A stretch of 64,000 bases of DNA from Gillisella vitis. GTDB lineage: Bacteria > Pseudomonadota > Alphaproteobacteria > Rhizobiales > Rhizobiaceae. The position numbers and the translations under genes were made by a program. Location of the stretch: positions 62,001 to 126,000 of the forward strand of contig WPHV01000014.1 of assembly GCA_009744235.1 (NCBI GenBank). Reading direction: 5' to 3'. The notes beneath the pieces were generated by a model. That model made no database searches. It was not told the origin of the DNA and saw only the letters and a list, made by a program, of their open reading frames with translations. Shown in pieces: positions 32,989-44,315 of the stretch (the first letter of the stretch is position 1; each line of letters opens with the position of its first letter).

Positions 32989-33948
32989 TCAAGCCAGTTC
33001 CAGCTCTTGCAATCTGGTCATGACTTGATTGTCGGATGTGCAAAAGGCCTGCCGATCCTGCTTGGATGATCGCATCACTTCTCGCATGAAGCCCGATAGC
33101 GCCAGATTTTTGCGGGTATGAAGTGCCTTCATAGCAATTTCGACATCAGAAAGCGGATCGAGACGCGTACCCGCAACCTCGACCAGGCTTTGCAGGCCAC
33201 CCATGGCAACTTGACTTTCAGCAAGCGCTGTTACGCCAAGACCTGCGGCAGCGGCAGCACGCAAATGGCTGTAGCTTTGCCCCTCATAGGCAATCCTGAA
33301 AGGGACACCTGCCGATTCCAGCCGTTGAATGACATGGTGACGATAGACGCATCCCTCATGAAACAGCACGAGAGGCAAGGGCTCACGCTGACGCAAGCCA
33401 AAGCCAGCTCCCGCCGCCCACAGCAATGGCTCACGACGTAACGTCTTGTGAGCGTTGCTCACCTCCCCCTGCTGCGTCCTGATCAATGTCTTGACAATGG
33501 CAACATCGAGTTCGCGTTGATCGAGCCGCTTCTCAAGCCTTGTCGAAAAATCGGAAATCACCGTCACGTCGCATTCAGGATGTAGCGCCTTGAAGCGGCC
33601 AATCAATTCCAGCAGCCAGTTCATGTCAATGTCATCCATGACACCGACTCTGATCGTTCCTTTCAGACCCGGACGCTCCAGACACATCCAGGCATCCTCA
33701 AGAACTGCCAGAATTTTAATGGCAAAAGGAAGCAGCTTTTCACCCGCTTCCGTCGGTCCTTCGAAATGCCCACGGCATCGATGAAAGAGCTTTTCACCCA
33801 GAATATCTTCCGCAGCGCGAATTTGACGGGTAACGGCGGTCTGCGTCCGTGACTGGTCTTTCGCCGCATTGGTGAAACTGCCGTGCTCGCAAACCGAGAC
33901 AAATGCCCTGATCTGATCAAGCGTCAATAACCGCAGACTTTGCTTCAT
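32989..33948 (-). CDS. LysR-family transcriptional regulator
   Basis: 319 residues: an N-terminal winged helix (LTLDQIRAFVSVCEHGSFTN, then RTQTAVTRQIRAAEDIL) and a co-inducer-binding domain typical of the family. The start at 33948 follows GGGAGGC by four bases and is preferred over an upstream frame extension. It is divergent from the lyase gene at 34090 with a 15-bp palindrome between them, the usual layout of a LysR regulator with its target operon. Confidence 0.92.
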   Translation of the reverse strand: MKQSLRLLTLDQIRAFVSVCEHGSFTNAAKDQSRTQTAVTRQIRAAEDILGEKLFHRCRGHFEGPTEAGEKLLPFAIKILAVLEDAWMCLERPGLKGTIRVGVMDDIDMNWLLELIGRFKALHPECDVTVISDFSTRLEKRLDQRELDVAIVKTLIRTQQGEVSNAHKTLRREPLLWAAGAGFGLRQREPLPLVLFHEGCVYRHHVIQRLESAGVPFRIAYEGQSYSHLRAAAAAGLGVTALAESQVAMGGLQSLVEVAGTRLDPLSDVEIAMKALHTRKNLALSGFMREVMRSSKQDRQAFCTSDNQVMTRLQELELA

Positions 33949-33977
33949 AATGCCTCCCACGCATTTTCTACCAAGAT

Positions 33978-33992
33978 AATTCATTTTGAATT
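33978..33992. promoter_or_regulatory. Candidate LysR-type operator
   Basis: Perfect palindrome AATTCA-TTT-TGAATT containing the T-N11-A pattern of LysR sites, in the 141-base gap between the divergent regulator and lyase genes. Confidence 0.5.
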
Positions 33993-34089
33993 AGATGCAA
34001 CAAATAATAGAAATTCTGAGCAGCAAAAAATTATGCAAAGCTTTGAAATAATACAATATTTCGGTTATCATTAAGAGGAAGAGCAGATT

Positions 34090-35340
34090 ATGGTGATGAA
34101 GTTCCCAGCTGGCCATAAGACTAGGTTGTCCGGCTTTTCGATTGATGGCGTACTGGATGAGACCCTCCGGGAGGGATCTGAGCGTTGCATGTTCTCAGTC
34201 TCAACGGAAGAGAAGCTTCCCTTGATACGTAGCATTTTGAAGACTGGCGTAAAGGATATCATTTTCGGCAGCGGACCGGATGACCCCGCGGACATGGCAA
34301 CCATTCTGGAGCGCCTTGAAGCAGAGGATGCCCTGGACGGACAGAAATTTTCATTCATCCTGCTTCTCAATTGCTTCCAGCCGCTGATGCAGCAATTTGC
34401 GGAATTCCCCGCATCCCTGCGCAAGCATGTGACAATCAGCTTCGGCATGATTACCCATGACACGCAAAACCGGCTGTTTGAACGGACGGTGGATCAATTT
34501 CGTGCGCTTGGGTTCAACAGCTTCCGCGTCTCGCTGCTGAACAATTTCTCGAGTGAAATCGATGAAAAGACCTATGCGGGAATTACGGCGCAGATCGATC
34601 GGTCCAGGAATGTCGGAATAGAAACGATCAGAATCAATGATTCTCTCGGGACAATTTATCCCGAGGCAATGGCGGTCTTGGCTGCAAACCTGAGGCACGA
34701 CTATCCGGTGAGCGATTTCTGCCTTCATGCCCATAACGATCTTGGGTTTGGCCTACAGAACACGCTTGTGTCCCTCTATAACGGCTTCAACATGGTTGAG
34801 GGCGGCTTCGCTGAATTCGGCAATCGTTCCGGCCTGCCGGCAATTGAGTTGCTCGATAAAATTTTTGCCGAAAAGGACATTCTGGTCAAATCTGGCGCTC
34901 TGAATACCAAAGCCATCATGGAAACCTCCCGCCTGGCAGAACGCACATTCCTGGCACTTCCGGATTTGTTCCGGCCAGTCAGCGGTCTGATCACCGATTG
35001 CGAAAATATGGGTGTCACCAATATCCCTGATTACCTGGGAGCCAGCAGCGCATCGCGCTATTTTTTGAACAGGATTGGCCTGCACGAGCCGACCTTGACA
35101 AAAATCCTGAACGATCTTGGCGTCCACGATGAAAAAGAGTTGGCGGCCCGCGCTTTGGAGTTTGCCGATTTTCTTGGAAACAAGATGCACGAGACCACGG
35201 TGCGCAAGACCTTCGAATATCGCTCGTTATGCCGGATGATCGAAAGTTTTTATAACGACGATGTTCTGTTCACGGACAGGGTTTACACTCTTGCCCGCGA
35301 TTACTTGAACACCGGCCTGAGCCGTTCGCAAGCCGCCTAG
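34090..35340 (+). CDS. HMGL-like (homocitrate/isopropylmalate synthase-type) enzyme
   Basis: 416 residues, TIM-barrel DRE-type metallolyase/synthase superfamily. The N-terminus carries the active-site motif DETLREG (R27, E28), of the homocitrate-synthase form rather than the RDG form, and about residue 213 the metal-binding HAHNDLGFG; VEGGFAEFGNRSG matches the family's glycine-rich end of the barrel. The C-terminal 130 residues are not of the leucine-regulatory type. It probably joins or splits a carboxylic acid using a divalent metal, substrate unknown. GAGGAAGAG lies upstream of the ATG. The LysR gene is divergent and an AEC transporter gene follows, suggesting a regulated carboxylate pathway. 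Confidence 0.83.
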   Translation: MVMKFPAGHKTRLSGFSIDGVLDETLREGSERCMFSVSTEEKLPLIRSILKTGVKDIIFGSGPDDPADMATILERLEAEDALDGQKFSFILLLNCFQPLMQQFAEFPASLRKHVTISFGMITHDTQNRLFERTVDQFRALGFNSFRVSLLNNFSSEIDEKTYAGITAQIDRSRNVGIETIRINDSLGTIYPEAMAVLAANLRHDYPVSDFCLHAHNDLGFGLQNTLVSLYNGFNMVEGGFAEFGNRSGLPAIELLDKIFAEKDILVKSGALNTKAIMETSRLAERTFLALPDLFRPVSGLITDCENMGVTNIPDYLGASSASRYFLNRIGLHEPTLTKILNDLGVHDEKELAARALEFADFLGNKMHETTVRKTFEYRSLCRMIESFYNDDVLFTDRVYTLARDYLNTGLSRSQAA

Positions 35341-35623
35341 AGGTCGTCAGGGAAACGACAACATCGTGCCGATTACAGCATACGACATGATGCGCAAGAT
35401 ATTCCCGGCAAAAATACGCAGCGGTTTTTCCCACGAAAAAACATAGAAGACAGAGATGGAGCACCGTGCACCCAAGTGGCGTACGGTGCTCTGACTATCC
35501 ACCAGAGGCAGGAAGCAGTGTGGACCAGTCACCATGTTTCAACTGTGTTTGCTATCGCTACAGCCTATCACCCAGCCATTTGACCGTGCTTTCCCATTGT
35601 CCTTTTCAGATCGAGCAAATTTC

Positions 35624-36577
35624 ATGTTACAGGTCGTTGTTCCCGTTTTTCTTGTCATTCTCGTTGGTTATGGTTTTGGAAGGAAGCATCAGTTTGCCGC
35701 CGAAGCCGAAAAGCTGATCAATGAATATGTTCTGTATATCGCGCTGCCGGCCTTGCTGTTTCTGGCGGTGGCGCGGGCCAATCCGGCGGATCTCGCGCAG
35801 TGGCCATTCATGGCGGCCACTTTGACCGGAATTGCTGCGGCCTACCTTGCCGGTCTGTTTCTAGCCAGAGCGAAAGGGGTTTCGGCACCGCAATCCTCTA
35901 TCGTCGGCATGGCCGCTTGTTATGGGACAACGGGATATATGGGCATTCCCATCCTGATTGCCGCCTTCGGTCCCAAAGCCGCGGTTCCTGCCGCCATTGC
36001 GACAATATTGCATAACATTCCAGCGATTATGACCGTGATCATCACCCATGACCTCACCGGCCAAAAACAGTCCAGCCCCTTGGCCAGCGCGGGACGCGCC
36101 TTGGCGACGACCTTGAAAAATCCGCTGACGATGGCGGTTTTGGCCGGAGCGTTTTTTTGCCTGCTGCGGATTCCGTTGCCGACCATACTCACCTCCTTCG
36201 CAGGGTTTCTGGCAGCGGCGGCCGGACCAACAGCGCTTTTTGCCCTTGGTCTTGGCCTTGCCCGAATTCCATTTTCAGCAGCACGGCTTTCCGCCATGGC
36301 CGGTTGGATTACCCCGGTCGTCCTGATAAAAATCCTGATACAGCCGCTGGTAACACTCGGTATGATCGCTCTTGCCTTCAAGGCCGATATCGATATCTGG
36401 TATGCCACGGCTGTTGTGATGGCAGCACAGCCCATTGGCGCTGGCGCTTATGTTTTTGGCAAGAAATACGGCTATTTCAGTGAAGAAACATCCCTGGCGA
36501 TTATCGTGTCGCTGCTGATGACGGTCTTGACCCTGACGCTCGTTCTACAGACCTTTGCCGCATCCATCCCGGCCTAA
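35624..36577 (+). CDS. AEC-family permease (auxin efflux carrier superfamily)
   Basis: 317 residues, about ten hydrophobic helices in two halves. It begins MLQVVVPVFLVILVGYGFGR as the family does and carries YVLYIALPALLFLAV and MAACYGTTGYMGIPIL. Bacterial AEC members include malonate and malate carriers. The ATG at 35624 is preferred over an open frame 30 codons upstream. It lies 280 bases after the lyase gene on the same strand; the gap has no clear terminator, so it could be in the same unit. A strong bidirectional terminator follows. Confidence 0.85.
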   Translation: MLQVVVPVFLVILVGYGFGRKHQFAAEAEKLINEYVLYIALPALLFLAVARANPADLAQWPFMAATLTGIAAAYLAGLFLARAKGVSAPQSSIVGMAACYGTTGYMGIPILIAAFGPKAAVPAAIATILHNIPAIMTVIITHDLTGQKQSSPLASAGRALATTLKNPLTMAVLAGAFFCLLRIPLPTILTSFAGFLAAAAGPTALFALGLGLARIPFSAARLSAMAGWITPVVLIKILIQPLVTLGMIALAFKADIDIWYATAVVMAAQPIGAGAYVFGKKYGYFSEETSLAIIVSLLMTVLTLTLVLQTFAASIPA

Positions 36578-36712
36578 CAACCGGTACCCACGTTCATGCC
36601 CAATGCTATAGAGCCCCTCTTTACCCTCTTCGGGGGCCTGAACAGCATCTTCCTCTTGGAAAAACTGCGCCGGGAGATGCGGGAACCAGCCAAGCCTTTA
36701 CGTACAGATACG

Positions 36713-36740
36713 AAAAAACCCGCGGTTACGCGGGTTTTTT
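36713..36740. terminator. Bidirectional terminator between AEC and DUF882 genes
   Basis: AAAAAACCCGCG-GTTA-CGCGGGTTTTTT, a perfect 12-pair stem with U-tracts on both strands, placed between the convergent genes. Confidence 0.92.
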
Positions 36741-36775
36741 ATGTAGCCCTGCCCGAAGAGAAAGGCTCAATGTAT

Positions 36776-38695
36776 TTACCGAACCGCACCGAAGCGGCCT
36801 GGATCGATGGCCTGGGCGCCGGGAGTAAAGCCACTCTGCGATGCCTCGACCGGTGCGGTGATGGCCTGGGTCACGACACGGCCACCACGGCCAGCCTTGG
36901 CCGGCGGCTCGATGCGGTTCTTGTTCATCGCCCATTGCGAAATCATCGTCCGGGTCAATTCCGTACCGCCGGTCAGGCCACGGCTGGCCGCATCCGCCTC
37001 ACTCGGTCCCGGACGTCCGCCCTTGACAGGAAGAGAAGCTTCACCCGCACGGCTTGCCGATTTGGGCTGGTCAAAAACATCGCCAAACTGGCCCGCACTC
37101 GGCTTGGTACGAGAGGGCTGCGCAAGCGAAGCCACCTGTTGCTGCTGTGCCTTAGCTTGAGCTGGCGGCTGGGTCACGCCCTGAGCCGGAAGTGGTCCCT
37201 GGGTGAGAACGGCGACGGCTTTCGGCTGCACTGCCGGATTGGCGACCGGCTGAGGTCTCTCAGTGGGAGCCACAGGCCGAACTTCGGCAACAGCTGGAAC
37301 AACGGAAGGCGCTGGCCGGTCACGCGGGATCACCACAGTCTTCAGCGGCGCGCCATCCTGGCTCTGTTGCAGTGCCTCGGCAGCAGCCGGAGACAGCATG
37401 GCTTCTTCTACCGTGGACGGCTCGTCGCTCACCTGTGGACGCTGTTGCGGCAGGGTGGCCGCCATGGCATCGGCAAGCGCCGGACGGCCAGCTGGCACCG
37501 GAATATGCTGGGCAATGGGGTTGCTATCATCAGGCGATCCGAGAGAAGCGGTCATCACCGGCTCTGCATCACCCTTCATGCCACGTGGCCCAAGCAGGGT
37601 CGGCACCGGAACCTTGTAGGCGGCCAGATCTTCATAGCCGCTTGACGGCGCGCCAGCGTCACCCGACGGATTGCCGGCAACTTTCTGCAGGGCATCCTCG
37701 GCAGCATTGCGCCCGCCAGGAGAGTAAAGCGCCACAGCCAGACTATCGTCACCTTGGCGCAGGGAAGGACGCGATTGCGGAACGGGAGCCGCGATATCAG
37801 GCGCCGCAGAGGCCACGGCCACAGGCATCGGACTGGTTGGCGTTGGATTGGTCAGCTCGGCAGGCCTTGGCGTGGCGGCGGGAGCCGATGCCCGCACCGG
37901 TGCGGCTGGGGCTGAATCTTCGTCGCCCTCGTCCTCATCACCGCTGCCAAACAGCATAGCCATCAGATTTCGCGGCCTGCCGCGCGGCGAAGATTTATTA
38001 TCCGCCATCAATATTTGTTCAGACCCCAGGCGTTTCTTATATTCCTCCATCGCCACCTGGTAGCCGGGAAGCGGCTTGCCATCGGCGGGAATATGCAGGG
38101 TCTTGCCATCAGGGAACATTCGCACCAGTTCGCTGCGCGGAACGCGCGGCCAGGAGCGGACGCCCGCCACATCCATATGCACGAAAGGCGAACCGGAATT
38201 GGGATAATAGCCCACGCCGCCCGCCTGGAATTTCATGCCGATATCACGCAGGCTTTTCAGCGGCACGCCCGGGATGAAGAAATCCATCGCGGTGCCATTC
38301 ATGTGCTGGCTTTCCTTGGCGACGCCAGAAGAGCGCGAACGCAGCATGGCATTGGTGGCCGGCGAGCGATAACCGGAAACGACATAGATATAACCGCTGG
38401 CGCCAGCCTTTTGATAGACCGACCAGACGAGGTCGAACAGGCGGGGGTCCATTTTGGTCGCTTCGTTGCGACGCCAGTCACGCACAATATTGTTGAGCTG
38501 CTGCAAGCCCTTGGGATCGTAGCGGCCATTGCGCTTGAAGGTGATTTCCTGCTTCTCGCCGGTATGGACGAAAAGGATTTTCAGCGAGCGCGTTTCCGCA
38601 GAAGCCGAACCGGTCGTGGCATAGAGGGCGGAAAAGGCGATCGTCATCAGGACCAGAGCTGTCAGAAACAGCTTGGATATGTTCGCCCAAATCAT
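36776..38695 (-). CDS. DUF882/M15-type murein endopeptidase with long disordered tail
   Basis: 639 residues. A hydrophobic N-terminus (FLTALVLMTIAFSALYATTG) acts as signal peptide or anchor. Residues about 45-215 are the DUF882 (peptidase M15-like) domain, with zinc-site motifs SQHMNGTAMDFF (H, D) and FVHMDVAG (H), and YVVSGYRSPATNAML. E. coli MepK, of this family, cuts meso-DAP crosslinks in peptidoglycan. The remaining about 400 residues are rich in P, A, S and Q and look disordered, far longer than the usual family member. I start at the ATG 38695; the TTG frame 20 codons upstream lacks support. Confidence 0.85.
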   Translation of the reverse strand: MIWANISKLFLTALVLMTIAFSALYATTGSASAETRSLKILFVHTGEKQEITFKRNGRYDPKGLQQLNNIVRDWRRNEATKMDPRLFDLVWSVYQKAGASGYIYVVSGYRSPATNAMLRSRSSGVAKESQHMNGTAMDFFIPGVPLKSLRDIGMKFQAGGVGYYPNSGSPFVHMDVAGVRSWPRVPRSELVRMFPDGKTLHIPADGKPLPGYQVAMEEYKKRLGSEQILMADNKSSPRGRPRNLMAMLFGSGDEDEGDEDSAPAAPVRASAPAATPRPAELTNPTPTSPMPVAVASAAPDIAAPVPQSRPSLRQGDDSLAVALYSPGGRNAAEDALQKVAGNPSGDAGAPSSGYEDLAAYKVPVPTLLGPRGMKGDAEPVMTASLGSPDDSNPIAQHIPVPAGRPALADAMAATLPQQRPQVSDEPSTVEEAMLSPAAAEALQQSQDGAPLKTVVIPRDRPAPSVVPAVAEVRPVAPTERPQPVANPAVQPKAVAVLTQGPLPAQGVTQPPAQAKAQQQQVASLAQPSRTKPSAGQFGDVFDQPKSASRAGEASLPVKGGRPGPSEADAASRGLTGGTELTRTMISQWAMNKNRIEPPAKAGRGGRVVTQAITAPVEASQSGFTPGAQAIDPGRFGAVR

Positions 38696-39095
38696 GGCCG
38701 TGCGGTCAAGCCGCCCTGGCCCTGAGGGCGATACAAATGCACCAGATATCCGCAAAATCCGTCCCCGTCAGAAAGTCACATCGTTCGCTTATCACATGAC
38801 TGTGAAATACGGTATCCACATGGCAATTTTGCCACATCGTTCAAATTGATTCATATATGGTGAACCAATTCATAACAACCCATTGACAACCAGTAATCAA
38901 TCATCCTTACCCGGGGGTTAACAACTATCGATCCGTTTAGCTTTTGTGCGTAACGGCTGAAATACTCAGCCGGCCAGACTTTGAGCAAAACCGGCGTCCT
39001 TATAGCCCAAAATGACAACGCCGCCCACCCTCTCAGGTGCGCGGCGCGTTCAAATCTTCAGCCGGGCGCTAAAACAAACCCGGATATCAGCTTTT
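38696..39095. other. Intergenic region between DUF882 and response-regulator genes
   Basis: About 400 bases upstream of the DUF882 gene and downstream of the response regulator, both on the minus strand. AT-rich stretches at 38790-38900 should hold the DUF882 promoter. A GC-rich imperfect hairpin at about 39017-39050 (GCCGC...GCGGC) may end the regulator transcript, but its U-tract is weak. No reading frame is supported. Confidence 0.4.
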
Positions 39096-40643
<1,548 letters not shown>

Positions 40644-41218
40644 TTTTAGCTCCCCGAGTCCTTATGGCGTCTGGCGCCGGTTGAAACATTGGACCATGTC
40701 CGTAAGCGGCAGGATCAAAAACGCGATCCTGTTCCAAATTCGGCCTTTCCGAACTCGGCCTTTTCCGAACCCGGCCACAAACCCCGAAAATGCTGCGCAT
40801 TTCAGGTTCCCTCCGCAAGCAAAGGCTGTAACCGTCGTCCTTGTCCCGCAAAATGCCATGGAGTTTTGAAAAACAGGTTCCAACATTTGCTAGGATTTTA
40901 TCTATAGCCCGCCAAACTGTCCGCTTCGATACAATGCCTTAAAAAAAAGACTGCAAAAAGCCATGGAATCCCGGCCTTCGACACAGTCCAATTCCTCCGT
41001 GCCGCGATTTTGTTAAATATCGGCACAGACGTCTTTTACCTAAAATGCCAGATCGACGGGTAGAATGGCAAGCGCTGAAATGCACAGACATCTGCCATAT
41101 GCTGTTGTCGGGTGCCTTTGCCATGCTATGACTGGGGATATCTCATGCCAAACGCATCGGACCGGCGCCTGTTCCATTTTGGTGACGGCACGGCCCGAAA
41201 GACCTCAAGGGTGCCATC
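40644..41218. other. Long intergenic region between divergent regulator and pepF
   Basis: About 575 bases. It holds a short tandem repeat (40741-40776) and otherwise no motif or supported frame; the candidate frames here overlap each other on both strands and lack Shine-Dalgarno sequences. The promoters of both divergent genes should lie inside. Confidence 0.4.
40741..40776. repeat. Short tandem repeat, 15/16-bp unit
   Basis: CGGCCTTTCCGAACT, then CGGCCTTTTCCGAACC, then the partial unit CGGCC. It lies about 100 bases upstream of the response-regulator gene. Confidence 0.5.
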
Positions 41219-43078
41219 ATGCCTTTCAGCCCCGTTAACCAAACCCGCCTTCCGGCAGCCGAATCCGCAAGCGTATCAGCGCTAAACCAAGGCCTCGGCA
41301 CGCTGCCCGAATGGCAGCTCACCGATCTTTATCCAGCCCCCTCCTCGGATCTCTTCAAGGCCGACCTCGCCAAGGCCAGTGAGATGAGCCTGGCCTTCGA
41401 GACCAAATGGAAGGGCCGGTTGGAAGATGCCGCCAGCAAGGACGCAGATCAGGGATTGGGTGCTGCGCTGAAGGAATTCGAAGACCTCGAAGACCTGCTC
41501 GGCAAGATCGGCTCCTATGCCGGACTTTATTATTATAGCGAGATGACCAAGCCGGAAAACGGCAAATTCTTCGGCGATGTACAGGCCAGACTAACGGAGC
41601 TTGCTGCCCACCTGCTGTTTTTCACGCTGGAGCTGAACCGGCTGGACGATGCGGTTATCGATGCCGCCATTGCCCGCGATCCGGCCACCGCCCATTACAA
41701 GCCCTGGCTGATTGATCTCAGGCAAGACAAGCCCTACCAGCTGGATGACAAGCTGGAACAATTGTTCCTGGAAAAATCCCAGACCGGTTCGGCGGCCTTC
41801 AACCGGCTGTTCGACGAGACCCTGGCAAGCCTGCGTTTTGAGATCGACGGCGAGCAGCTGACGCTGGAGCCGGTTCTGACCATGTTGCAGGAAGCCGATC
41901 CAGCGGTGCGTGAAAAGGCAGCCATGGCGCTGTCGAAGACCTTCAAGGACAATATCCGGATTTTCGTGCTGGTCACCAATACGCTCGCCAAGGACAAGGA
42001 AATTTCCGATCGCTGGCGCGGCTTTGCCGACATTGCCGATAGCCGTCATCTGTCCAACCGGGTCGAACGTCCGGTGGTCGATGCGCTGGCGGCTGCCGTG
42101 CGCGATGCCTATCCGCGCCTGTCGCACCGCTATTACAAGATGAAAGCCAAGTGGCTTGGCATGGACCAGATGAATTTCTGGGACCGCAACGCGCCCCTGC
42201 CCGACAGCATCGATCGGATCATTCCCTGGGACGAAGCCCGCCAGACCGTGCTGTCGGCCTATGGCGGCTTTGCGCCTGACATGGCAGAGATTGCCGGTCG
42301 CTTCTTTGATGGCGGCTGGATCGATGCGCCCGCCCGCCCCGGCAAGGCGCCGGGCGCCTTTGCCCATCCGACCGTGCCGTCTGCCCATCCCTATGTCCTG
42401 GTCAACTATCTCGGCAAGCCGCGCGATGTGATGACGCTGGCCCATGAATTGGGCCATGGCGTGCATCAGGTTCTGGCAGGCGAACAGGGCGCGCTGATGT
42501 GCCAGACACCGCTGACGTTGGCCGAGACCGCCTCGGTGTTCGGCGAAATGCTGACCTTCCGGGCGCTGCTGGAAAAAGCCAGTGATGCGCGGGAGCGCAA
42601 GGCCATGCTGGCCCAGAAGGTCGAGGACATGATCAACACGGTCGTGCGCCAGATCGCTTTCTACGAATTCGAGCGCAAGCTGCACACCGCCCGCAAGGAG
42701 GGCGAGCTGACGGCGGAAAAGATTGGCGAGCTGTGGCTATCGGTGCAGGAAGAGAGCCTTGGACCGGCCATCAAGGTGTCCGAGGGGTATGAAACCTGGT
42801 GGGCCTATATCCCCCATTTCATCCATTCGCCCTTCTATGTCTATGCCTATGCCTTTGGCGATTGCCTGGTCAATTCGCTCTATGCGGTCTACCAGAATGC
42901 CGAACAGGGCTTCCAGCAGAAGTATTTCGACCTGTTAAAGGCTGGCGGCAGCAAGCATCATTCCGAACTTCTCGCGCCGTTCGGTCTGGATGCCACCGAC
43001 CCATCCTTCTGGGCCAAGGGCCTGTCGATGATCGAAGGGCTGATCGACGAGCTGGAAGCGCTTGACGCCAAAGTCTGA
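41219..43078 (+). CDS. pepF: M3 family oligoendopeptidase F
   Basis: 619-residue cytosolic zinc metallopeptidase that degrades short peptides. The zinc motif HELGH is at residues 409-413 (in LAHELGHGVHQ), with the downstream glutamate in LAETASVFGEM; residues about 1-200 form the family's N-terminal helical domain. Length fits the pepF/M3 clade. The pabB gene begins 19 bases after the stop, so pepF and pabBC may be one operon. Confidence 0.94.
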   Translation: MPFSPVNQTRLPAAESASVSALNQGLGTLPEWQLTDLYPAPSSDLFKADLAKASEMSLAFETKWKGRLEDAASKDADQGLGAALKEFEDLEDLLGKIGSYAGLYYYSEMTKPENGKFFGDVQARLTELAAHLLFFTLELNRLDDAVIDAAIARDPATAHYKPWLIDLRQDKPYQLDDKLEQLFLEKSQTGSAAFNRLFDETLASLRFEIDGEQLTLEPVLTMLQEADPAVREKAAMALSKTFKDNIRIFVLVTNTLAKDKEISDRWRGFADIADSRHLSNRVERPVVDALAAAVRDAYPRLSHRYYKMKAKWLGMDQMNFWDRNAPLPDSIDRIIPWDEARQTVLSAYGGFAPDMAEIAGRFFDGGWIDAPARPGKAPGAFAHPTVPSAHPYVLVNYLGKPRDVMTLAHELGHGVHQVLAGEQGALMCQTPLTLAETASVFGEMLTFRALLEKASDARERKAMLAQKVEDMINTVVRQIAFYEFERKLHTARKEGELTAEKIGELWLSVQEESLGPAIKVSEGYETWWAYIPHFIHSPFYVYAYAFGDCLVNSLYAVYQNAEQGFQQKYFDLLKAGGSKHHSELLAPFGLDATDPSFWAKGLSMIEGLIDELEALDAKV

Positions 43079-43097
43079 ACGGACAGATCGAGCCACG

Positions 43098-44315
43098 ATG
43101 GCGAAATCCGAACCGTTTCAACCGTCGATCCTGTTTCGGAATGACAAAAGCGGTGAAACGCTGGTGTTTACCGATCCGGTGGACATCGTCGTCGCCCGGC
43201 GGGGCGGTGACGTTCTGCCGGCGCTTGCTCAGTTGGAACGCGCCCGCAAGGAGGGTTACTGGCTGGCGGGGGCACTGGCTTATGAAGCGGGCTTTGTGTT
43301 TGAAGACAAGCTGAGGCCGCTGATCCCTGATGGGCGGGACGTGCCGCTCCTCCAGTTTGGCATTTTCAACGCGCCAGCCGACCCTGCTCATCCATTGGGG
43401 AACCCGCATCACCCCGAAAGCAACACCCACCTGCTGGGAAACCCGGTTGCAGCTTGGGATTTCGAGACCTATCGGCAGAAGTTTGAGACCCTGCATCGGC
43501 ACCTCAGGCAGGGCGATTGCTACCAGGCCAATCTGACCATGCCTATCGAGGCGGCCTATCGGGGCAGCCCTCGCGACGTCTTCTGGTCGCTGATCGCGCG
43601 TCAGCCGGTCTCTTACGGTGCGCTGGTGGAGCTCGGCGGTCCGGCCATCGTCTCGCGCTCGCCGGAACTGTTCTTCAAGGTGGATGGCGACGGCTTCATC
43701 GAGACCCATCCGATGAAGGGCACGGCGGCACGCGGCTCTGATGATGCCGAGGACGAGGCGATCAAGGCGGCAATGCTGACGGACGAAAAGACCCAGGCCG
43801 AAAACCGGATGATCGTCGATCTGCTGCGCAACGACATCTCCCGGATCATCGAACCTGACAGCCTGACCGTGCCAAAACTGTTCGACATCGAGACCTATCC
43901 GACGCTGCACCAGCTGGTCAGCCATGTGCGCGGCAGGCTTTTGCCCGGAATGGGCCTTGGCGACATTCTCGAAGCGCTGTTTCCCTGTGGCTCGATTACC
44001 GGCGCACCCAAGCTCGCCGCCATGCAGATCCTTCATCGGCTGGAGCAAGGACCGCGCGATATCTATTGCGGCGCCATCGGTTTTTGCGATCCGGCAGGCC
44101 CGATGCGGTTTTCCGTTGCCATCAGAACCGTGACTTTATTTGATCAACAGGCTGTGCAGCAGCACTTCTCCGAACAACAGGGGCTTTTCAAAAGCCGCCG
44201 GGCGGTTTTCAATGTCGGTGGCGGAATTGTTTTTGATTCGAAGCCCGAACAGGAATATCAGGAATGTCTGCTCAAGGCGCGCTTTGCGGTAGGTGATCAA
44301 TGGATTTCACGCTGA
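43098..44315 (+). CDS. pabB: Aminodeoxychorismate synthase component I
   Basis: 405 residues of the chorismate-utilising family, making 4-amino-4-deoxychorismate for folate. Key segments: QGDCYQANLTMP, GPAIVSRSPELFF, ETHPMKGTAARG (metal and substrate site), ENRMIVDLLRNDI, and FPCGSITGAPKLAAM. It is shorter than E. coli PabB at the N-terminus, as usual for the rhizobial form. The ATG at 43098 is preferred; the open frame extends 12 codons into the pepF end. It overlaps the lyase gene by 16 bases, so the two are co-translated. Confidence 0.93.
   Translation: MAKSEPFQPSILFRNDKSGETLVFTDPVDIVVARRGGDVLPALAQLERARKEGYWLAGALAYEAGFVFEDKLRPLIPDGRDVPLLQFGIFNAPADPAHPLGNPHHPESNTHLLGNPVAAWDFETYRQKFETLHRHLRQGDCYQANLTMPIEAAYRGSPRDVFWSLIARQPVSYGALVELGGPAIVSRSPELFFKVDGDGFIETHPMKGTAARGSDDAEDEAIKAAMLTDEKTQAENRMIVDLLRNDISRIIEPDSLTVPKLFDIETYPTLHQLVSHVRGRLLPGMGLGDILEALFPCGSITGAPKLAAMQILHRLEQGPRDIYCGAIGFCDPAGPMRFSVAIRTVTLFDQQAVQQHFSEQQGLFKSRRAVFNVGGGIVFDSKPEQEYQECLLKARFAVGDQWISR

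Noticed and set aside
36596..37645. A 349-codon plus-strand open frame
   Set aside because: It is the shadow of the low-complexity DUF882 tail on the other strand and crosses a strong bidirectional terminator.
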